Shown: positions 35,216 through 45,700, counted from the stretch's first letter. The stretch: 64,000 bases of DNA from JANXLS01 sp037129555 (GCA_037129555.1 JBAXUS010000001.1:33725-97724), one strand, 5' to 3'. Made by a program: numbers and translations. The notes: generated from the sequence alone by a model not told the origin.

Positions 35216-36274
35216 GTGAAAAAGAAACTCATCATCGGAGTCTCCGGCATCAACGCCGCCGACAATCCCGGCCCCGGGATCGGCGTCGCGCGGAGTCTCC
35301 TCGAAGACAAAGACTTGGACGTCGAGGTCATCGGCCTGGCTTACGACGCCATGGAACCCGGCATTTACATGGATTGGATTATCAAAAAATCCTTCATCAT
35401 GCCGTACCCCTACGGCGAGACCGAAGCCTATATCAACCGCCTCCTTCATATCAAGGAAACGCACGGCCTCGACCTCGTCATTCCCAACCTCGACGCTGAA
35501 TTGCCGATGTATATCCATTACGCGTCCGTGCTCGAATCCCACGGCATCCGAACCTTCCTGCCGAGCATGGAACAGTTCAAATTGCGCGGCAAAGATCTGC
35601 TGACCGAAGTCGCGTCAAAGATCGGCATCTCGCTTCCCAAAACCAAAGTCATCAATTCGCCCGGGCAACTTTCTGAAGCCGTCGAAGAGATCGGCCTGCC
35701 GGTGATGATCAAAGGCATCTATTACAAAGCCTACAGAGCCAGCACGCTCGCCGAAGCGCACCACCACATGTCCGCGCTCGCCGCCGACTGGGGCTACCCG
35801 ATCATCGTTCAACAAGTCGTCACCGGCGACGAGTTGAATGTCGTGGGCTTGGGCGACGGCGAAGGCCACTCGCTCGGAGCCGTCGGCATCAAGAAAATCA
35901 TGATCACCTCGCTCGGAAAAATTTGGACCGGCGTGACAGTCAAAAACGAAAAGATGCTCGAAGCGACTCAGCGCTTCATCAAAGAATATTCCTGGCGCGG
36001 TCCCTTCGAGTTGGAGTGCATGGTCAAGGGCGACGAAGTCTTCCTGATCGAAATTAATCCGCGCTTCCCGGCATGGTCCTACTTCGCGACGGGCGTCGGC
36101 ATCAATCTGCCGTCTCGAATGGTTCGCCGAGCTATGGGGCTGCCCGTGCGTGAAATGACAGAGACCGAAGCGAACGAGTATCCCGCAGGCAAATTGTTCG
36201 TCCGTTATTGCTTGGAAATGGTTTCCGATATGCAGAAATTTCAAGATGCGATTACACGAGGAGAGACGGCATAA
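35216..36274 (+). CDS. ATP-grasp ligase
   Basis: A 352-residue ATP-grasp enzyme that forms amide or peptide-like bonds through an acyl phosphate. The N-terminal pre-ATP domain has LIIGVSGINAADNPGPGIGVARSL; ATP-binding strands include LPVMIKGIYYKA and PIIVQQVVTGDELNV; the Mg2+/ATP site is FELECMVKGDEVFLIEINPRFPAW with the expected Glu and Asn. It is closest in feel to the CarB/PylC-like ATP-grasp proteins. The GTG at 35216 has GAGGT seven bases ahead; the TTG at 35189 is less likely. Its stop TAA overlaps the next ATG (TAATG). Substrate unknown. Confidence 0.9.
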   Translation: MKKKLIIGVSGINAADNPGPGIGVARSLLEDKDLDVEVIGLAYDAMEPGIYMDWIIKKSFIMPYPYGETEAYINRLLHIKETHGLDLVIPNLDAELPMYIHYASVLESHGIRTFLPSMEQFKLRGKDLLTEVASKIGISLPKTKVINSPGQLSEAVEEIGLPVMIKGIYYKAYRASTLAEAHHHMSALAADWGYPIIVQQVVTGDELNVVGLGDGEGHSLGAVGIKKIMITSLGKIWTGVTVKNEKMLEATQRFIKEYSWRGPFELECMVKGDEVFLIEINPRFPAWSYFATGVGINLPSRMVRRAMGLPVREMTETEANEYPAGKLFVRYCLEMVSDMQKFQDAITRGETA

Positions 36275-37641
36275 TGTCATCATATGAGAAGCCGGTGATC
36301 AAGAAGTTAATGGGCGGCGCAATGAACAAATTCGGGCGCAGCCCGGCCTACGCGCGCAAAGTTCGCGAGACCATCGAAGGCGTGCCGATCAGCAAACTCG
36401 TCGCACAATACGGCTCGCCGCTCTTTGTCTATTCCGAGCGCACCATCCGCGATAAATACCGCCAGATGCACAGCGCCTTTTCGACGCGCTACCCCAACGT
36501 TGCGTTCGGCTGGTCGTACAAAACAAACTACTTGAAATCCGTCTGCGCGATCATGCACGACTGCGGCGCCATCGCTGAAGTCGTCTCCGAAATGGAGTAC
36601 ACAAAAGCGCGCGGAATGGGCATCCCCGGCGACCAGATTATTTTCAACGGACCGTACAAGCCGATGCATATCCTCGAACGCGCAGCCTCCGAAGGCGCGT
36701 CGATTGACATCGACCATCTCGACGAAATCAACGACCTCGAAAAAGTCGCCGTTAAGCTCGGCAAGAAAATCCCCGTCGGCATTCGCATCAACCTCGACGC
36801 CGGGATTTATCCGCAGTGGTCGCGCTTCGGTTTCAACCTCGAAACCGGCCAGGCGCTCGAAGCTGCGAAGCGTATCTTCAATGGCAAAAAGCTGACTCTC
36901 ACAGGCCTGCATTGCCACGTCGGCACCTTCATTCTCGAACCCGAAGTCTACGCCAAGCAAGTCGCGAAGATGGTCGCATTCGGCTACGAATTGAAATCGA
37001 AATTCGATTTCTCAATGGAGCACATCAACATCGGCGGCGGCTTCCCGTCGCGCAGCCGCCTTAAAGGCACGTACCTCCCCGCCGATGTCGCCGTCCCGCC
37101 CGTCGATAGTTTTGCAAAGGCCATCACCGATGAACTTCAGAAGAGCCTGAAGCCCGGCGACTTCCCCAAGCTCATCCTCGAATCCGGCCGAGCGCTCATC
37201 GACGAAGCCGGCATGTTGATCACCACCGTCGTCGCCGCCAAACGTCTCGCCGACGGCACACGAGCCTACGTCGCCGACGCCGGCGTCAACATTCTGCCCA
37301 CCTCCTATTGGTACAACTTCAACATCGAACTCGACCGCGATGTTCCGGGACTCAACGAGTACAGCATGATCTACGGGCCGATGTGCATGAACATCGACGT
37401 CGTCGGCGAAGGCGCTCAACTCCCGCCGTTGTCCCGGGGCACACGCATGATCATGTCGCCCGTTGGTGCCTACAGCAACACACAATGGAACCAGTTCATC
37501 GCGTATCGCCCGGCCATCGTCCTCATCGGAGAGAGCGGGGAAGTGGACTTGATCCGCGAGCCGGAAGACTTGACCGATATCGAACGCCGTGAAATTCTGC
37601 CTGAGCGCTTGAAGAACTTTCACGTGGACACTACGCTATGA
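36274..37641 (+). CDS. Fold-III PLP decarboxylase (diaminopimelate/ornithine decarboxylase-like)
   Basis: A 455-residue PLP enzyme of the alanine-racemase-fold group. PLP Lys83 is in FGWSYKTNYLKSV, the equivalent of YAxKAN; GLHCHVGTFI and MEHINIGGGFPS bind the phosphate, ILESGRALIDEAG is the EPGR motif, and YGPMCMNIDVV carries the Cys that in this family completes the second subunit's active site. Normal length is about 420. Such enzymes decarboxylate a D-configured or alpha-amino carbon; the substrate here may be a free amino acid or the product of the ATP-grasp partner. Start at ATG 36274 overlaps the previous stop; end overlaps the next ATG by four bases. Confidence 0.9.
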   Translation: MSSYEKPVIKKLMGGAMNKFGRSPAYARKVRETIEGVPISKLVAQYGSPLFVYSERTIRDKYRQMHSAFSTRYPNVAFGWSYKTNYLKSVCAIMHDCGAIAEVVSEMEYTKARGMGIPGDQIIFNGPYKPMHILERAASEGASIDIDHLDEINDLEKVAVKLGKKIPVGIRINLDAGIYPQWSRFGFNLETGQALEAAKRIFNGKKLTLTGLHCHVGTFILEPEVYAKQVAKMVAFGYELKSKFDFSMEHINIGGGFPSRSRLKGTYLPADVAVPPVDSFAKAITDELQKSLKPGDFPKLILESGRALIDEAGMLITTVVAAKRLADGTRAYVADAGVNILPTSYWYNFNIELDRDVPGLNEYSMIYGPMCMNIDVVGEGAQLPPLSRGTRMIMSPVGAYSNTQWNQFIAYRPAIVLIGESGEVDLIREPEDLTDIERREILPERLKNFHVDTTL

Positions 37642-39875
37642 ATCCTTCGTCCATCGCAGCCCCATTGCAGGAAGACAGTGTGGATTCCAGATCAGCTTCA
37701 TCGATGCGAGTCACGCCCTCACATCCCAGCGCCCTGCCGTCGGCGCTGGGATGGCTTGAGAACAATATCGTCTTCAAAGAAGTGCGCGCGATCTTCGCCA
37801 GCTTTCCGGAAATCTTTTTCATCCACAACGCGTGGATCGGGCTGGCGTTTTTCGTGGCAACCTGGATCAATCCCGGCATCGGTGCCGCCGGAATGGTCTC
37901 CGTCCTCGCGTCGTTTTTGTTTGCCCGATTCTTAAACATGGACCGCGACTATTGGCGCGCGGGCGCGTTCACATACAACCCCTTTCTCGTCGGCCTCGCG
38001 CTCGGACACCGGCTCCAATTCACGCCTTTATCCTGCATTCTGATCGCGTCAGCTGGCATCCTCACCTTCATCCTCGCCGTTGCAATGACGAACCTGTTTA
38101 CGAAGTATTTAAGGCTTCCGATTCTCAGCCTCCCATTCGTGATCGTGACCTGGATCGGCTACCTCGCATCCCACCGCTACGGTGACCTCCTCGTCTCCGA
38201 CACCTACGGCCACGCGCTCTGGAAACAAGACGCATTGACGCCCGATTGGATGACCGTCTGGTCGCCACTCGTGACCGGTTATTTCAAATCGCTCGGCGGG
38301 ATTTTGTTCGAACCCAACATCCTCGTCGGGATGCTCGTCTGCACACTCATCGCCTGCAAATCGCGCATCCTTTTGTTGCTCTCGCTCTGGGGCTTTTATG
38401 TCGGCGTTCTCGTCCGCGGATTAATGCTCGGCTCATTCAATCTCGCCGCCGCCGATGTCAGCAACTTCAACTACATCCTCGTCGCGATGGTCATCGGCGG
38501 CGTCTACACCGTCCCATCGATCAAGAGCTACATCCTCGCCGCGCTCGCCGTCATCGTCTCCATTTTAATCTTTGACTCCGTCTTCGTGTTCATCGTCCCC
38601 TATCAATTACCCGCGTACACGCTGCCATTCAATCTCGTGGCGATGGCATTCATCTTCCTCCTCGACCTCGTGCAAAGCCCGATGTTCGCTCGCTTCATCG
38701 GTGCCACTCCGGAAGAGACTCTCGAAAACGCCTACGCCAATCGCATGCGCTACAACGGCCAGGCGCGCACGCTCTTCCTTCCGTTCTCCGGAAAATGGAC
38801 CGTCTGGCAAGGCTTCGACGGCCAATGGACCCACAAAGGAAACTGGCGCTACGCCTACGATTTCGTGATCACCGATGACAAAGGCAAAACGCATTCCGAC
38901 GACGGTTCGAAGCTCGAAGACTTCTACTGCTTCAACAAACCCGTCCTCTCGCCCGTGCGCGGACGTGTTGTCAAAATCGTCGATGACCTCCCCGACAGCA
39001 AACCCGGCGACGCCGACAAAACAAATAATTGGGGCAACGCGATCGTCATTCAAGACCTCGCCGGATGGTACGTCGAAATCTCGCACTTCGCCGAAAAATC
39101 AATGCGCGTCAAAGTCGGCGACATGGTCGAACGCGGCACCGTGCTGGGCATGTGCGGCAACTCCGGCTACTCGCCTCAGCCGCACATTCACATCCAAGTC
39201 CAAGCTACCGAAAACATAGGCGCGTCCTCGCTGCCATTCAGCTTCGTCAGTTTCGTTTCAAACGGCGCGTATTTCGCCAACGAATGCCCGCCAGAAAAAG
39301 ATGTCGTCGAACCGCTCTATCCCGACAAACGCCTCGACGCACTGACCTCCTTCGTGCTCGATGAAACCTACGACTACACCGTCCACCGCGACGGAAAAGA
39401 AATCGACACGCTTACGCTGACAGTTCGCATGTCCTATGACGGCACGTTCTATTTCTGCTCCGGAAAAGGCCAGCTCTTCTTCGGAAAACACGAAGGCACA
39501 TTTTATTTCTACCGAGCCGACGGCAATGACCCGTGGCTGCGCCTGATGCTCTTCGCCCTTCCGCGCATGCCGCTGACTTACCGCCCGAAACTCGTCTGGA
39601 ACGATTTCGTTCCGTCAGGCATCGCGTCGTCCGGAACGCGGAAAATGGTCGTCCAATTGCTCAGCTCCTTCGCGCCCAATTTGGCCGCTGTACGAGCGTC
39701 TCAAAGTTTCGTCGAACGCGGCGTCACGCAATCCAGCATCAAGCGGTCATGGTTCCATAAAGAAAGCCGGGCCACCATGTCGCTTGACGACACCAAAGGC
39801 TTCGGTTCATTTAAACTCGGCAACATTGAAATCAGGAGAATTGAAGATGAAAACAACGCACCGTCTTTTAACTAA
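37638..39875 (+). CDS. Urea-transporter-like membrane protein fused to an M23 peptidase
   Basis: A 745-residue protein. Residues 50-350 form about ten membrane helices with the UT pattern duplicated: TWINPGIGAAGMVSVLASF with TYNPFLVGLALG, LPILSLPFVIVTW, and later LPAYTLPFNLVAMAFI. From about 400 the chain is an extracytoplasmic M23 (LasA/lysostaphin-type) domain: WRYAYDFVI, VLSPVRGRVVKIVDD, WGNAIVIQD, MVERGTVLGMCGNSGYSPQPHIHIQVQ with the HxH pair. The first zinc His is replaced by Tyr (YAYDF). A 200-residue beta-rich C-terminal domain follows. ATGA overlap with the previous gene implies coupled translation. UT and M23 in one chain suggests a transporter tied to cell-wall or peptide cleavage. 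Confidence 0.88.
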   Translation: MNPSSIAAPLQEDSVDSRSASSMRVTPSHPSALPSALGWLENNIVFKEVRAIFASFPEIFFIHNAWIGLAFFVATWINPGIGAAGMVSVLASFLFARFLNMDRDYWRAGAFTYNPFLVGLALGHRLQFTPLSCILIASAGILTFILAVAMTNLFTKYLRLPILSLPFVIVTWIGYLASHRYGDLLVSDTYGHALWKQDALTPDWMTVWSPLVTGYFKSLGGILFEPNILVGMLVCTLIACKSRILLLLSLWGFYVGVLVRGLMLGSFNLAAADVSNFNYILVAMVIGGVYTVPSIKSYILAALAVIVSILIFDSVFVFIVPYQLPAYTLPFNLVAMAFIFLLDLVQSPMFARFIGATPEETLENAYANRMRYNGQARTLFLPFSGKWTVWQGFDGQWTHKGNWRYAYDFVITDDKGKTHSDDGSKLEDFYCFNKPVLSPVRGRVVKIVDDLPDSKPGDADKTNNWGNAIVIQDLAGWYVEISHFAEKSMRVKVGDMVERGTVLGMCGNSGYSPQPHIHIQVQATENIGASSLPFSFVSFVSNGAYFANECPPEKDVVEPLYPDKRLDALTSFVLDETYDYTVHRDGKEIDTLTLTVRMSYDGTFYFCSGKGQLFFGKHEGTFYFYRADGNDPWLRLMLFALPRMPLTYRPKLVWNDFVPSGIASSGTRKMVVQLLSSFAPNLAAVRASQSFVERGVTQSSIKRSWFHKESRATMSLDDTKGFGSFKLGNIEIRRIEDENNAPSFN

Positions 39876-40500
39876 ATCCGTCGCCGTCTGCGCTGCATGT
39901 GTGCTCGTGCTGTCGATGCATCGCGCACGCGCGGCCGAAACCCCGGCAGCCGATTCACCCGCCGAAAACTACCGCATCTCGTTCGTCTCTGAAGCCTCAA
40001 AAGATTACGATGACGCGATTCGTCGAGTGTTGACCGTAAAGGACCTCCCGACCTACCGCTACACCGCGCAACTGCGGCTCGGCTGGCTCTACTACTGCAT
40101 CAACAGCTACGCCGCATCCCGCAACGCCTACCAAAATGCATTGAAGGCTCACCAAACGTCAGTCGAAGCGCGAGTGGCCATGTTGCTGCCGATCTTGGCA
40201 CAAGGAAGTTTCGACGAAGCCGAAATGATCGCGAAGCAGGTGATCGAGGTCGATAAATTAAACTACTACGCAAACCTCCGCTTGGCCTATGCGCTGCGCA
40301 TGCAGAAAAAATTCATCCCCGCCGAAAAGATCGACGTGATGATGCTCGAGTACTTCCCTAGCGACGTAACCTTCCAGACCGAACTAGGCCTCGCGAAACT
40401 AGGCCAGTTGCAGCGCGATGCCGCCAAGAAAATCTTCACCGACATCCTCGCCGTCGACCCCGACAACGTCACCGCGAAAGCCGTCTTGGCCGGCAAGTAA
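39847..40500 (+). CDS. Exported TPR protein, last gene of the PqqD/ATP-grasp unit
   Basis: A 217-residue protein with a signal peptide (cleaved after RARA) and tetratricopeptide-like helices: YRYTAQLRLGWLYYCINSYAASRNAYQNALK, ARVAMLLPILAQGSFDEAEMIAKQVIEVD, then FQTELGLAKLGQLQRDAAKKIF. CAGGAGAATTGAAG precedes the ATG at 39847, giving a 29-base overlap with the upstream gene. Probably a periplasmic adaptor or scaffold for the membrane peptidase. A 15-base-stem hairpin follows the stop. Confidence 0.88.
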   Translation: MKTTHRLLTKSVAVCAACVLVLSMHRARAAETPAADSPAENYRISFVSEASKDYDDAIRRVLTVKDLPTYRYTAQLRLGWLYYCINSYAASRNAYQNALKAHQTSVEARVAMLLPILAQGSFDEAEMIAKQVIEVDKLNYYANLRLAYALRMQKKFIPAEKIDVMMLEYFPSDVTFQTELGLAKLGQLQRDAAKKIFTDILAVDPDNVTAKAVLAGK

Positions 40501-40520
40501 CCACCACAAAGACAAGCCCA

Positions 40521-40557
40521 TTTTCGAGCGCACCGCAACCCTCGGTGCGCTCGAAAA
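40521..40557 (+). terminator. Strong hairpin at the end of the PqqD/ATP-grasp unit
   Basis: TTTTCGAGCGCACCG (40521-40535) and CGGTGCGCTCGAAAA (40543-40557) are perfectly complementary with a seven-base loop. The arms begin and end in T/A runs, so it can end transcription from either side. Between the TPR gene and tRNA-Pro. Confidence 0.8.
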
Positions 40558-40637
40558 TATTCGAAAAATTCGCAAACCCCATCAATCTACATTTGCATTT
40601 TCCGACGCAGTCTGTATTGTATTTCTTCCGCACCAAT

Positions 40638-40713
40638 CGGGGCGTAGCTCAGCTTGGCTTAGAGCGCTGCGTTCGGGACGCAGAGGTCGCAGGTTCAAAT
40701 CCTGTCGCCCCGA
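40638..40713 (+). tRNA. tRNA-Pro (anticodon CGG)
   Basis: Acceptor CGGGGCG pairs with CGCCCCG, the anticodon stem CTGCG/CGCAG surrounds TTCGGGA with anticodon CGG, and the T arm has GGTTCAAATCC. Discriminator A40713, CCA not encoded. The end of a recombinase remnant on the other strand overlaps its 3' end (40695-40713). Confidence 0.97.
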
Positions 40714-42443
40714 CTTCTTTTCAAAACAAGCCCTTCGGCGAGTACGTCGAAGGGCTTTCTCATTTCAGGGCATAGGGTTACGCCGTCGAGCGTGAAGTTC
40801 AAACAGATGATTTCGAGAATCTGACGTTTTGACTGATAATCCGCACAAGTCCATTTCTCTTCAAGACGTTGTGACAGTTCAAACGCATTGATCGCGAGGT
40901 CGGCGTATTCGGCATGTCCCTTCGATGCAGCATCGATTTCAAGCCGAATGTGGGCTTCGCGGTCACGCAATTCGGTATTTTTGGCAGCGAAGGTGTTCTC
41001 GTTGATCTCGTCCAAAATGCGCAGATTCAGTAATCGATCCAATTGCTGCAGGACTGTCGAATGTTGCCTTGTAAGTTCCGCCAGCCGGGCCTGTGACGCA
41101 GCTTGGCTGTCTTTGGCACGGGCGTGAAGCGCCCGGCTGAACCAATTCCGCACTTTCTCATCGCCGATCTTCATCTTTCGGAACAGTGCCAGTACCTGAG
41201 CGTCCAAGTCGGCTTCTGTCACGCGGACGCGCGGATGGTCTTTCGCAGTGTACTTGGCGCAGCGGTAGTAGGCGTACTCGCGTTCGCCGGTCTTCGTTTT
41301 CTTGATCTTCAATTCGCCGGTGATCGGGTGGCCGCAGTGCGCGCACAGGATCAACTCGCCGGCGTACGTTAATTCCTCGGAGCGGTAAACTTTATCACCG
41401 AGAAGAAACTGCGTCCGATCCCACGTCGCCCGGTCGATCAGGGGGTCCTGTTTGCCAGGGAGCCATTGGCCCTTGTGGTTGATTTCGCCGATGTAAGCGC
41501 GATCACGAAGGATGTGATGGACTTTGCTGTGCGTGAAGCGGGGCGTCGCTTTCGAGAAAACAACGCATTCCTTGAACTGCGTTTCAACCAACGAATCAAT
41601 CGTGTGGCCGCCATAAGCGTAAAGTTCAAACAGCGGCCGGATTCGCGGGCCTTCTTCAGAGTCGATCTGAATAATGCTACGACCGTCGATCCGCACGTTC
41701 TTCTAGCCGTACGGGGCCAAGCCGATGAACAGTCAGTCACGGACGCGGCGAGACAAACCTTCGCGGACATCAAGGGCCTGTTGCTCTGTGTAGAAACTGG
41801 CCATGATCGCCAGCGAGCGGCGCATCATTCGGCCGGCGGGAGTGTTCTCGGTTGCGTGAGCATACGATGCCAAGAACCACGCCAAATCCTTCGGATCGGC
41901 CAGCGGAGCCGAGTGCAACATGACGCGCCGAATATACTCTTCAAACGGCACATCATGCCGCTTGGCCGCTGCCTTCGGATGCGCAGCAAGTTCCCAAAAT
42001 TCCGCTTCGTTCGCAGCCAGTCGATAGCTTTCCAGCTTCGTGATCGCACCACCCGGCCCGCGTGCGACGAGCACAAAGTCGCGGTAATCGGTGACCAGTA
42101 CCTGACCATACTTGCCCCAGTACCGCGACACCTGCTGGCCGTTGGCCGTCAGCCAGGCGTCGTCCTTCGGCGCTTTGACTTCGATCACACCGCGTGACGG
42201 CATGGTCTCAGCCTGTGGCTCACCGCTACCGCGCTGGTACTGGTCAGGTGTGAACAGCCCGCCATCCGGGATACCCGCACCACGATTCTGAAGATTGAAG
42301 ACGCAGCGCACCTTCGGCTTCAGCGTTGCACCGACATCGTTGAGCAGCCGAGCCAGCGCCGAATAGAACGAAGTCTCCGGCACATGCGCGCCCGTCGAAC
42401 GGATTTCGGCAAGGTCTTTGAGGTACGTTTCGAGTGGCGTCAT
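40695..42443 (-). pseudogene. Chimeric remnant: restriction-modification N-terminus fused to a large serine recombinase, two in-frame stops
   Basis: Reading the reverse strand from 42443, one frame is maintained to 40695 except for two stops. Residues 1 to about 196 resemble the N-terminus of type ISP restriction-modification enzymes, with a PD-(D/E)xK-like pattern (GIPDGG ... GVIEVKAPKDD) and PKDLAWFLASYA. At about 41855 the sequence switches to a serine recombinase just after its catalytic domain (TPAGRMMRRSLAIMASFYTEQQALDVREGLSRRVRD). TGA at 41733-41735 replaces the expected Gly, and TAG at 41703-41705 replaces the Tyr of LAPYGY. The rest (recombinase domain, zinc ribbon with CAHCGHP, coiled coil) ends inside tRNA-Pro. 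The nucleophile Ser domain is absent. A dead element is the simplest reading. Confidence 0.85.
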
Positions 42444-42782
42444 GCGCGTCTAACCGCCGTTCCATGAAAGCGATTGCCGATACCGGACGCAAAAGTGCAG
42501 AAGGAATCGGAAAAGCTGATCGCGGTTTTCTGTATCGAATGTCGACTTTAGAGAAAATTGACGAGGCATTAGGAACGTCGATTGCTGGGAATTTTGCAAT
42601 CATTCGCGGAAACACGTTTCGTTCTCACAGGTGATACAGTGGTTTTGCAGATATGGTAGCTCGATAGAGAAACGGTGAGGCATTGACGAGCAGAAATTGC
42701 CGACGAGGTTGCGCGATTGGATGCGTGGCTTCAGGGGCTTATTTCGTTCGCAAAGGAATTTAGGTCATTCAAAGGGATTATG
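42444..42782. other. Gap between the dead element and the giant secreted protein gene
   Basis: No credible gene. A 66-codon frame at 42434-42634 has no family pattern. No second copy of the tRNA-Pro 3' end is visible here, so the far end of the element is not defined. Confidence 0.55.
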
Positions 42783-45700
42783 ATGAATTCATCTTGTGTT
42801 GCAGGAAACCAGATTCGGTTCGCATTCTCGCTGATGGCGGCGCTGTTTTTGGGTGCGTCGGCGATGGCTGCCACGCCCACAGTGACGACGCCTACGAGTG
42901 CCAGCATTGAAACGGCCGTCGCAACTCTGGGCGGAACCATCACCAACACGGGCGGCTTGGCGATCACGGAACGCGGCGTCGTCGTGTCCAGAACCGCTAC
43001 GAACAACAATCCGTTGATCGGCGACGCCGGCACAACCCAACGAATCAGCATTGATACGACGAACACGTTTACTGCAAGCGTTTTTAACCTCTACGGCGGC
43101 ATCAACTACACGTACAAGGCATATGCAATCAACAGCGCCGGGACGTCGTATTCACCGGCTGCGACGTTTACGACGCTTGCAGCCAATCCACGGACAGAAG
43201 GGTACATCACGGATGTGTACGTCCGGCCGGGTTCGGCGAGTTACACGTGGAAGTTCGGTCTCTTTGACTTCGCTGGCGTCAGCAATACGATTACCCGGGT
43301 GACGTGGATCAATACCGCCACCCAGATTTTGAATCGCGGTAAATTCCAGTTCAGCAGCAATAACGGCGTCAGTTGGACCGATTGCATCGTCAATAGTCAA
43401 TCGAATCCATCGTATACGAACACGGCGGGAAATCTGTTCCGGTTTTTGGACCAGACGCCGGGAGACACGACCAACGACGACGACGTCGGTTTCATCTTTG
43501 ATGGAACTCCGACCGGCAGTATCGGCACCAGCGGCACCAAGATTCACGTGGACAATCCGCCGACCGCTATTACCCCGTCCAATCAGAAGACACTGTTCAA
43601 TAATTTGACGACCGGATTCGCGATGGCCACGCTGACTCCGGTTGACACAGGTCCCGCAACGGGCGGTTTTTGGGCGATCGACAGCCAGACGACCGCCAAC
43701 CTGTTCACCCTTTCGTTCGATCCGACGGTCGACAATATTGCCACGCTGAAAATCGGAACCGGCACGATTCCTACAGTCGGCCAGACGGTCAGTGTCACGG
43801 CGCATTACTACGATCAATACAATCTCGACAGCAGCGGCAATCCGATCACCGCTCAGGGGATCGCCACGACCCTCACGTTCACAGTCATCGCGGAAACATC
43901 CAACGACTTGACACTCGGCAATGACTACCCGATCAATACGTTCACAACAGGTAGCCAACAGTTACCAGCCGTAGCCACACTCAGCAACGGAAACATGGTC
44001 GCCGTCTGGCAATCTGCCGGGCAGGGTGGCAAGTCATCTGCGACGTTTAACAGTATCCGCGGACAGATTCTTTCCAGCACCGGGACAGCTGTGGGGAGCG
44101 AATTTCTGGCGAGCAATTCAAGCATTGCAGTTGACGACAGCAGTCCGGGCGTTGCGGCGCTGAACGCCGGTCGCTTCGTCGTGGTTTATGTGACCTCTTC
44201 TGGAGCCAATTACGACATTGCTTTCCGGATTATTGAAGCCAACGGGACCGTCGGGGCCGAGATTTTAGCCGTTGCAGGAGGCGGCATTGGCCACTACTAC
44301 CCGTCGGTGGCGACACTGACCGATGGAACGTTCGTGGTGGTTTGGTATGACGACATCGGCGACGTGCGATTGCATCGGTTCAACGGGAGCAATGGAACGT
44401 CGTTCTCCGCGGAAGTGTTGATTGGCAGCAGCTATTACAGCCCGGCCGTGGCGGCGTTGAGCGATGGAAATTACGTGGTCGCTTGGACGGACGCAACCGA
44501 CAGCGGAATTCGCACGCGCGTTGGCGGAGGAAGCGTCGTTAATACAGGTATCACTACCGCGTACTACGGCCCGCGTGTCGCCGGCCTGACTGGCGGATTT
44601 GTGATTGCGGCGGATTATTTGGATGGAACTACCAACCGCACACAGATTAAAGCCGTTCGTTATAATAACAGCGCGGTAATCCAAGGCAGCGCCTTTGCCG
44701 TCAATTCGGTGACAACAGGCAACAATTACGGGGCTTATGTTGTTACGCTGAGCGGCGGCGGATTCCTCGTGGGCTGGCAGTCGGACGTGCGTGACTTCGA
44801 TCAATCCGGGCTCTTCGGCCGGCGCTTCAACGCGATCGGCATGGCTGTCGACGTTGCGGATTTTGAAATCAATCAGCATCGGCTCGGCGACCAATCCGCT
44901 CTGGTTCTGACACCTCTAGCGAGCGACGCGTTTGCTGCGGTGTGGACCTATACAAACGGAAACGGAACGACGGTCGACGTCTATGGACGAGCGCTTGCGC
45001 CAGCGGCCACCGGCCCCACCGTCACCGTCGCCCCAGGCTCGCTCGCCTTTGGCACAACCGTCGCCGGCACGGCGTCCACCCCGCTATCCTTCACCGTAGG
45101 CGGCACCAACCTGACCGCCAACCTCGTCGTCACCGCTCCCACGGGAGTGGAAGTGTCCACCACCAGCGGCTCGGGTTATGGCGCCTCGGTATCGCTGACG
45201 CCCTCAAGCGGAACCGTTGCAACGACGACACTCTACGCGCGTATTGCCTCGACAGCATCAGTCGGTGCTATCAGCGGCAACATCGCCTGCGCCAGCACCG
45301 GAGCGACGACTCAGAACATTTCGGTTTCAGGCACGGTGAACGCCCCCACCGTCATCACCAGCGCGACCTACAATGCCAGCACCGGCGTGTTTGCGGTGAC
45401 GGGCACCGGCATTGCCAATACGGACACCATCGACCCGACCAAACTGACCATCACCGGGGCAAACAACGCCACCTATACCCTGACCACTGGCAGCGCTACC
45501 GCCGGCAACAACACGTTCAGCGTGACCTTGAACAGCACGGATCGACTGCGCGTGAATGCCTTGCTCAACACGAACGGCACCGTCTCGGTAGATGGCACTA
45601 CCTTCAATCTGGCGGGTGCCGCCAATTGGGATTCCACCAAATCCGCCCCCGCCGACCTCACCGGCAACCCCATCACCGCCAGTAGTGTCACAGCTCCGAC

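Noticed and set aside
40638..40713. Intact integrated element bounded by a duplicated tRNA-Pro end
   Set aside because: No second copy of the tRNA 3' end is visible in the window, so only a one-sided remnant can be supported.
41697..41740. TGA and TAG codons read as Gly/Tyr, suggesting a recoded genetic code
   Set aside because: Undoubted genes in the window end in TGA (rpmG, for example) and TAG (rplL, rplK), so both are stops here. The recombinase is better explained as a pseudogene.
42434..42634. 66-codon plus-strand frame next to the dead element
   Set aside because: No recognisable motif and no good ribosome site; could be a chance frame.
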